Assembly (NCBI RefSeq): GCF_001949145.1
Contig: NW_019091602.1
Location: 395,141-459,140, forward strand
Direction of reading: 5' to 3'
Origin: Acanthaster planci
Lineage: Eukaryota > Echinodermata > Asteroidea > Valvatida > Acanthasteridae
DNA: 64,000 nucleotides
The position numbers and the translations under genes are program-made. The notes beneath the pieces were generated by a model that saw only the letters and a program-made list of their open reading frames with translations, was not told the origin of the DNA and did not search any database. Position 1 is the first letter of the stretch. Each line of letters begins with the position of its first letter. Positions 60,601 through 64,000 of this stretch are shown one piece after another.

Positions 60601-60801
60601 CCCCCCCCCCGGATTTGCCACTGGCCTACACGCAGATGATTGGATAGTTTGTAATGTACTCATGCATGCAGGAACATCGGAACATCACTGGCATCAGTAG
60701 GACACATCTAGGAAACAAAACATTAATTCAGGAATGTGTATGGTGTTGATTACAGGCGTGGTCTGAAAGCTGAGCCAGTGACTGGGCCAGGATTCTGTTA
60801 A
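42427..60801 (+). CDS. HEX: Beta-N-acetylhexosaminidase (HEXA/HEXB family), whole gene
   Basis: Lysosomal glycoside hydrolase family 20 enzyme that removes terminal beta-GlcNAc/GalNAc from glycoproteins, glycosaminoglycan fragments and gangliosides. I joined exons 42427-42623, 44234-44478, 46822-46887, 47611-47660, 48236-48346, 49368-49469, 50022-50332, 51608-51767, one of 52989-53166 or 57271-57448, then 59649-59739, 59886-59990 and 60756-60801. All borders are GT-AG and all phases match. The total is 1662 nt, 553 residues, typical of the family. Visible landmarks are a signal peptide, the VPWP start of the mature N-terminal domain, [25 protein letters not shown] (substrate-binding Arg), [18 protein letters not shown], the catalytic Asp-Glu pair in [35 protein letters not shown] and a C-terminal Cys. 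Exon lengths 66, 111, 102, 91 and 105 equal those I recall for human HEXA. The start ATG follows AAAA and opens the signal peptide. Alpha-like or beta-like status cannot be assigned. Confidence 0.95.
43483..43530. repeat. Example of (TACATG)n palindromic hexamer cluster
   Basis: ACATACATGTACATGTACAT and neighbouring copies. Similar clusters occur at about 9409, 9530-9570, 31010-31035, 31447-31466, 32839-32852, 33616-33634, 38125-38147, 38500-38560, 38938-38950, 39009-39028, 41803-41820, 44488, 44565, 44797 and elsewhere. Each is self-complementary. Confidence 0.9.
44234..44478 (+). CDS. HEX: HEX exon 2
   Basis: Encodes the conserved C[10 protein letters not shown]...IFFG block of the N-terminal accessory domain. 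Acceptor TATATCAG, donor GTGAGT. Starts in phase 2 and ends in phase 1, so that a split Tyr codon is completed by exon 3. Confidence 0.9.
45130..46095 (-). pseudogene. Non-LTR (LINE) reverse transcriptase relic
   Basis: In HEX intron 2, antisense to HEX. It reads [14 protein letters not shown] (RT palm entry), then [20 protein letters not shown] at about 45909-45850. Next are [32 protein letters not shown] and AGVS at 45660-45490. The C-terminal region follows with [23 protein letters not shown] and [20 protein letters not shown] near 45230. This is the order of a jockey/CR1-type RT. Many stops and frameshifts; no endonuclease seen, consistent with 5' truncation. Confidence 0.85.
46822..46887 (+). 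CDS. HEX: HEX exon 3
   Basis: A 66-nt exon too short for ordinary open-frame detection. It reads (Y)TLDV...[12 protein letters not shown](G), the conserved 'S..VWGALRG' block in which Val is replaced by Gln and Thr by Ser. Acceptor TTGCAG, donor GTACCG. Confidence 0.88.
47611..47660 (+). CDS. HEX: HEX exon 4
   Basis: A 50-nt micro-exon reading (G)[25 protein letters not shown] is the family signature that opens the catalytic barrel. Acceptor CTACAG, donor GTAAGA. The equivalent human exon is 47 nt as I recall. Confidence 0.93.
48236..48346 (+). CDS. HEX: HEX exon 5
   Basis: A 111-nt phase 0-0 exon containing [20 protein letters not shown]. It includes the conserved Arg that hydrogen-bonds the non-reducing sugar. 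Also present is an N-glycosylation sequon NKT near its start. Donor GTGAGT. Confidence 0.95.
49368..49469 (+). CDS. HEX: HEX exon 6
   Basis: A 102-nt phase 0-0 exon with [23 protein letters not shown], a strongly conserved barrel strand/loop carrying an active-site Asp of the GH20 fold. Acceptor TTACAG, donor GTAAAC. Confidence 0.95.
50022..50332 (+). CDS. HEX: HEX exon 7 (catalytic Asp-Glu)
   Basis: A 311-nt exon corresponding to two vertebrate exons. It reads [15 protein letters not shown], then a glycine/proline-rich loop, then [11 protein letters not shown](W). The Asp-Glu pair in GGDEV is the catalytic pair of substrate-assisted GH20 hydrolysis. It ends in phase 2 within a Trp codon at donor GTGAGT. 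Confidence 0.96.
50710..51090. repeat. MITE-like foldback in HEX intron 7
   Basis: Terminal inverted repeats, 50710-50732 (CAGTGATGTAGTCGAGTACT) and 51069-51090, enclose internal inverted pairs such as AAAGGTAAGATTACAAA near 50817 and its complement near 50970. The centre (about 50870-50915) is a palindrome built of AGTACTCG words. No coding capacity. Confidence 0.8.
51608..51767 (+). CDS. HEX: HEX exon 8
   Basis: A 160-nt exon reading (W)[16 protein letters not shown]... through [12 protein letters not shown], with the active-site Trp in VWQEV. It equals the summed length I recall for human exons 9 plus 10 (87+73). It ends in phase 0 at donor GTAAGT, so it can splice to either alternative exon. 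Confidence 0.94.
52518..52700 (+). pseudogene. Dead third copy of HEX exon 9
   Basis: Clear homology to the two intact alternative exons: ...[16 protein letters not shown], then [12 protein letters not shown] in another frame. It has three lesions. One base is missing in the CCCCC run just before WYLN. The active-site Trp of Q-V-W is Arg (CGG). There is a TAA near the 3' end. The acceptor (CCACAG) and a GTTATC donor are still visible. Restoring one base would give 184 nt, the human exon length as I recall, versus 178 nt in the intact copies. Assembly error is an alternative for the single-base deletion but is unlikely for all three lesions. Confidence 0.8.
52989..53166 (+). CDS. HEX: HEX alternative exon 9a
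   Basis: A 178-nt phase 0-to-1 exon (acceptor CCTCAG, donor GTAATG). It encodes [27 protein letters not shown] and EPLAFN(G). It carries the active-site Trp of x-V-W, the PWYLN pocket loop and the conserved EPL strand. It shares length and phase with exon 9b, so a transcript may hold one or the other; both together would break the frame. Residues outside the core differ clearly from 9b, indicating an old duplication. Confidence 0.92.
53167..57270. other. Intron between HEX alternative exons 9a and 9b
   Basis: 4.1 kb, AT-rich. I searched by eye for further copies of the exon (PWYLN, TRLGY, EPL-x-FN) and saw none. No other gene signal. Confidence 0.6.
57271..57448 (+). CDS. HEX: HEX alternative exon 9b
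   Basis: A second intact 178-nt phase 0-to-1 version (acceptor GTTCAAG, donor GTAATC), 4.1 kb downstream of 9a. It encodes [34 protein letters not shown] and EPLMFN(G). Relative to 9a the pocket loop has PWYLNY instead of PWYLNS. Both donors resemble each other (GTAATC and GTAATG). Confidence 0.92.
58606..58850. repeat. Inverted-repeat element between HEX exon 9b and exon 10
   Basis: About 50-bp arms at 58606-58657 and 58797-58850, sharing GGCTCCGTCT and GAGGCTTCAA in inverted order, flank about 140 bp of non-coding DNA. MITE-like. Confidence 0.7.
59649..59739 (+). CDS. HEX: HEX exon 10
   Basis: A 91-nt exon reading (G)[25 protein letters not shown], with the conserved Trp and Glu of CMWGE that line the active site. 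It starts in phase 1 and ends in phase 2 within a Trp codon. Acceptor TTTCAG, donor GTAATG. Confidence 0.95.
59886..59990 (+). CDS. HEX: HEX exon 11
   Basis: A 105-nt exon reading (W)[16 protein letters not shown]...[10 protein letters not shown](K). AERLWS is a family signature. Acceptor CTCAG, donor GTAAGT. Confidence 0.95.
60756..60801 (+). CDS. HEX: HEX exon 12 and stop
   Basis: A 46-nt terminal coding exon, (K)[14 protein letters not shown] followed by TAA at 60799-60801. The 'R-R-G-x-x-A-x-P...G-x-C' end matches the family. The Cys near the C-terminus normally forms a disulfide. Confidence 0.92.
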
Positions 60802-62122
60802 ATTCTAGGAAGAGATTGAAATAGTAATGCACACTGGTCAACCTGATGTTCGTTTCAAGGAAGAGTTTATTAGAATTTAGCACATTCATCAGTACTGGGT
60901 TTTTTAATACTGCACCAGCATGATTGCCATAGATTTGGTCGCAAAAATAGAAAGTGCATTTTGCACTAAAATTAAAACAAATGAAAACTTGTTCCTAGCA
61001 GACAACATCGTGTGACATTTATGAGTTGGCAGCGTCATCAAGCATTATCTAGCCAATAGACAAACATTACTTGTTGAAGTATGATTTGCAATGATCATTG
61101 TCAAAACCATCACTGAAAATGTTTTGTCTGATGGAAGTTTTTATTTAGATAATCTTTGCTTGGTTTCTAATAATTACAATGTGGAGAATGAAATCTTGTT
61201 CTACAACTTTATATTAAACCAGAATCTCTGGGGAAAAAGGTGAAATATTCTAGTATTAGGACTTTACAACAAAATCTGTTAATTCGTTGTTCTTATAGAT
61301 GTTACTTTGTAAAAAGCATAAGATGTTAATGTTTCTTCGCACAAAAGAAAAATGAATCGGTTACCAGTCCTTTTGTATTGTATTAGATAATGTTCATAAC
61401 ATTCATGCCTTAGATAGAATCATTTATTAATGAACCATCACTAGAGTAACTATCATTTAGTTTCAAGGATGGATACAGAACGAAGATTGTGGTGCTAAGA
61501 TGTTCTTCGAGGGGCCTGTTGGAAATTTCTTGGTGTTGTCATTTACAATAGCTGTTCTGAGGGTTGAGGCTACAGTTTAAGAGCATTTTACACTTTTGAA
61601 AAAAAAGGAAACGAAATAGTGTAGTTCTAAAAATCGCCTTCCTCTCATATAAAAGAATCGAAAATTGTCCCTTTTTGGGGTTGGGGTAGGGTGGGTGTTG
61701 GGGGTAGAGAGGCGTTTGTCCGGTGTTAAGTTTTGTGGCATTCCTGTGAAAACGAATCTAAATTTTCCACGCAGTTTTTGACCTTTCTCAGTTCAAAGTT
61801 TTAAACGTATATTTTCAAATTCGTTCCTTTAATTCATGACCTTTCATGTCCAATGTTTACTTTCGTCTTTAGTCGCTCAGTTTTTAACTTTTAATTTTGT
61901 ACCATGTACTACATGTTTTCTTGAAAGACAATTCGATGTCTGTATTTGTTGAACGTACAGTAGATGAATCAGTTTCGTCATTTTGCGATCAATGTTATAT
62001 CAGTTTCATTCAAATTTGTCACTCGATACTCTCTTCGGTATTTTATGTTTCCGTCTGTTCTTTTCTACTTAAAACATGTTTACTTTTAGTTGTTTTAACA
62101 TAGATCTGTAACCTTAAATAAA
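60802..62122 (+). promoter_or_regulatory. HEX 3' UTR and candidate poly(A) signal
   Basis: Non-coding stretch after the HEX stop. A canonical AATAAA lies at 62117-62122. No other convincing signal was chosen; the 3' end could be nearer. I see no gene here. Confidence 0.45.
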
Positions 62123-63363
62123 GTCATATCGTTTGTATTGGTTGTGCGTTCAAGCGTTAACAGCTGGAAAAAAATGTTTATACATGTACATGTACTGTTC
62201 ACTTCATGCAAGAAATAATTTTAGGCCCAAACTCCCGAAAGCAAAATGTATATTTTCACATCTGTCACAAAATAGTCAGTTCATTTCTTCCTTTCTCTTT
62301 GGACTGTCTAACCTTCAATTTATTGTCTTTAATTGCAATACACCATATCAAAGACGTCTGTACATGGTTGTGTACCATCCGATGAATTTGATTAAAACAT
62401 TCTTTGGATCAATGGAACAAAAATTGATCCTTCCATCAGGTTAGAAAAGGTCTATTGAAATCTTACGAAATCTAATGGAAAATTGTTGAAAAAGATTGAC
62501 CGTGATAAAAAAACAAATCATTGTAGCATTTGCATGTCCTAGTCTCCTCGAGACGAATTTGAAGTTAACGGTCTGGGAATTTGAACGAAACAAAATTTGG
62601 AAATGCGCAGGAATTATTTGCTAGTACAGTTTTCCGTGCCCACTAAGTTTTATACAACCTGTTGTCTTGAATTATTGTTGATTCCAGTGAAAATAATTAA
62701 TAGGTGATTCCAACGAGGAAAATTAAACATGAAGCATCTGCACTAAATTCATATGATTAATTAATTCACAGATATCGATCAAATTTCTGTGCCTCCTCAT
62801 TTTTATACACCTGTCGTCTTGAATAATTATTGTTTATTTCAATGAAATTTGAATTGATAGGTGATTTCAACGAGGAAAATTAAACATGAAGTGTCTGGAG
62901 TATTTTTCTTCATTGGGCAACTAATTTACAACTTTCGTTTTCAAAGTCTAATAATCTGTTGCATGTTTGATAGTGCCTTTGTTCACGTTATCTACGTGCC
63001 TTTCGTTGAAAACAAACCGAAGAATTCGAATTGGTTCTGGGAATGATAACCGAGCAATGTACCAAAACTTTCTGAACCTACAGTGCCTGAATGGAATAGC
63101 GGTACTGATGCTACATTTCTGTTCACCTTCCTTTTATAAACAGGAAACCAGCAATGATATCTGCAAACCCGAGTTATCCTATTATGTTATAGACTCACGA
63201 GTCGCAACTCTTTGCTCATTTGCATGCCGACGAACATTTGCAGTCTGGTATACAGATCTATCCCGAATCCAGCAAAAGCAGAGGGTACAGCAGCGCCTAC
63301 ATTATTACCGAATTGAGCTCCATGTGAAGCATTTCAGTGATCATTACACATCTCATCTCAACC
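62123..63363. other. Intergenic HEX to GPCR
   Basis: AT-rich. Contains two similar AT-rich blocks (around 62655-62725 and 62795-62890) sharing AGGTGATT-CAACGAGGAAA and TTAAACATGAAG words, so a local duplication. No gene signal. Confidence 0.5.
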
Positions 63364-64000
63364 ATGTCCAAGCAAAATGAAACCTTGGCGTTGATGCCCT
63401 CACACGCCGTCACCGCCATCGCTTGTGTTTGGGCCTTTATGACCGCTCTGGCTTTCGTTGGCAACCTTCTTGTCATACTGTCAGTCTTACTCGCCAAGAA
63501 GCTACGCACAGTGACCAATGCCTTCGTGGTCAACCTCAGCGTAGCAGACCTGTGGTCGTGTCTGTCCTATCCGTGGATGATCGTGGCCCAGGTGAGCCCA
63601 GGCGGCTGGCCCCTGGCGTCAGAAGTCCCCTGCACCGTTGCCGCCTTGCAGTTTGACACCAGCCTCTGCGTTCGTGTATTCACGCTGGCCGCCGTAGCTG
63701 TCAATCGCTTGGTTCTTACGACCGTGTGCAGAGCGACTTACAGAAGGTTGTACTCTCCGAGGAAAGTCATCGGCATGATTGCGACCACGTGGGTCGTATC
63801 ATGCACCATCGTTTTCCTCCCTTACGTTCTTGAAATTAGTGAGCCCGGCTACTATCCCGAAGATAAAATCTGCTCGACCAAGGACGGTTTTCATGGCCGG
63901 AAATTCACTTACGAAATCATCGAGTCGAGTTGCTTGGTGCTGTCCTTGACCATCGCCGTGATTTCCTACGCGGTGCTCTACGCCCGATCGGTCCTGCAGA
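63364..64000 (+). CDS. Rhodopsin-class (class A) GPCR, 5' part
   Basis: Open from ATG 63364 to the window edge: 212 codons without a stop, intronless so far. I see an N-glycosylation sequon (QNET), TM1 with FVGNLLVIL, TM2 with VVNLSVADL, the TM3 Cys (VPCTV), a TM3 end AVNRLVLTT in place of DRY, a short loop with TYRRLYSPRK, TM4 with the conserved Trp (TTWVV), the ECL2 Cys (KICSTK) and TM5. The NR-type TM3 end and the YRRLYSPRK loop resemble melatonin-, GPR84- and moody-like receptors. Ligand unknown. Codon use is GC-rich compared with the surrounding AT-rich sequence. Confidence 0.9.
   Translation, partial: MSKQNETLALMPSHAVTAIACVWAFMTALAFVGNLLVILSVLLAKKLRTVTNAFVVNLSVADLWSCLSYPWMIVAQVSPGGWPLASEVPCTVAALQFDTSLCVRVFTLAAVAVNRLVLTTVCRATYRRLYSPRKVIGMIATTWVVSCTIVFLPYVLEISEPGYYPEDKICSTKDGFHGRKFTYEIIESSCLVLSLTIAVISYAVLYARSVLQ

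Noticed and set aside
1-64000. CRISPR array, prokaryotic operon or phage features
   Set aside because: Spliced animal genes dominate. The tandem repeats present are simple minisatellites without regular unique spacers.

Overview
This is animal nuclear DNA: it has spliced genes with kilobase introns, GT-AG exon borders, decayed retrotransposons, foldback repeats and one assembly gap (29078-29328). AT-rich, repeat-laden introns, the very frequent palindromic hexamer repeat (TACATG)n, and transposase families known from echinoderms, lancelets and molluscs suggest a marine invertebrate, probably a deuterostome. I cannot name the species. Almost all real coding sequence sits in short exons, so the longest open frames here are mostly shadows.

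Right half: two complete housekeeping genes lie head to head around a 681-bp gap between start codons. Snurportin-1 (SNUPN; minus strand, 7 exons, 41745 down to 18406, about 343 residues) imports m3G-capped snRNPs into the nucleus. A lysosomal beta-N-acetylhexosaminidase (HEXA/HEXB family; plus strand, 12 constitutive or alternative exon positions, 42427-60801, about 553 residues) degrades gangliosides and glycans. The hexosaminidase has two intact, same-length, same-phase alternative copies (52989-53166 and 57271-57448) of one active-site exon, plus a third, broken copy (52518-52700). This looks like a mutually exclusive exon cassette and is the most striking signal in the window. A rhodopsin-class GPCR begins at 63364 and runs off the right edge.

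Inside the 14.4-kb last intron of SNUPN lie a decayed multi-exon transposase-like gene with a RAG1-type RING/zinc N-terminus (30930-26863, minus), one of two paralogous small secreted-peptide genes (23178-22279, minus) and a possible four-helix membrane-protein relic (22021-21538).

Left half: a terminal exon of an unidentified gene (661-736), the other small secreted-peptide gene (8084-4582, minus), an unidentified broken coding stretch (11380-12210), and a decayed, LTR-less Ty3/gypsy pol (16631-13505, minus) next to a perfect 28-bp-arm foldback. A non-LTR (LINE) relic lies in hexosaminidase intron 2. Several MITE-like inverted repeats and dispersed repeats are described individually.
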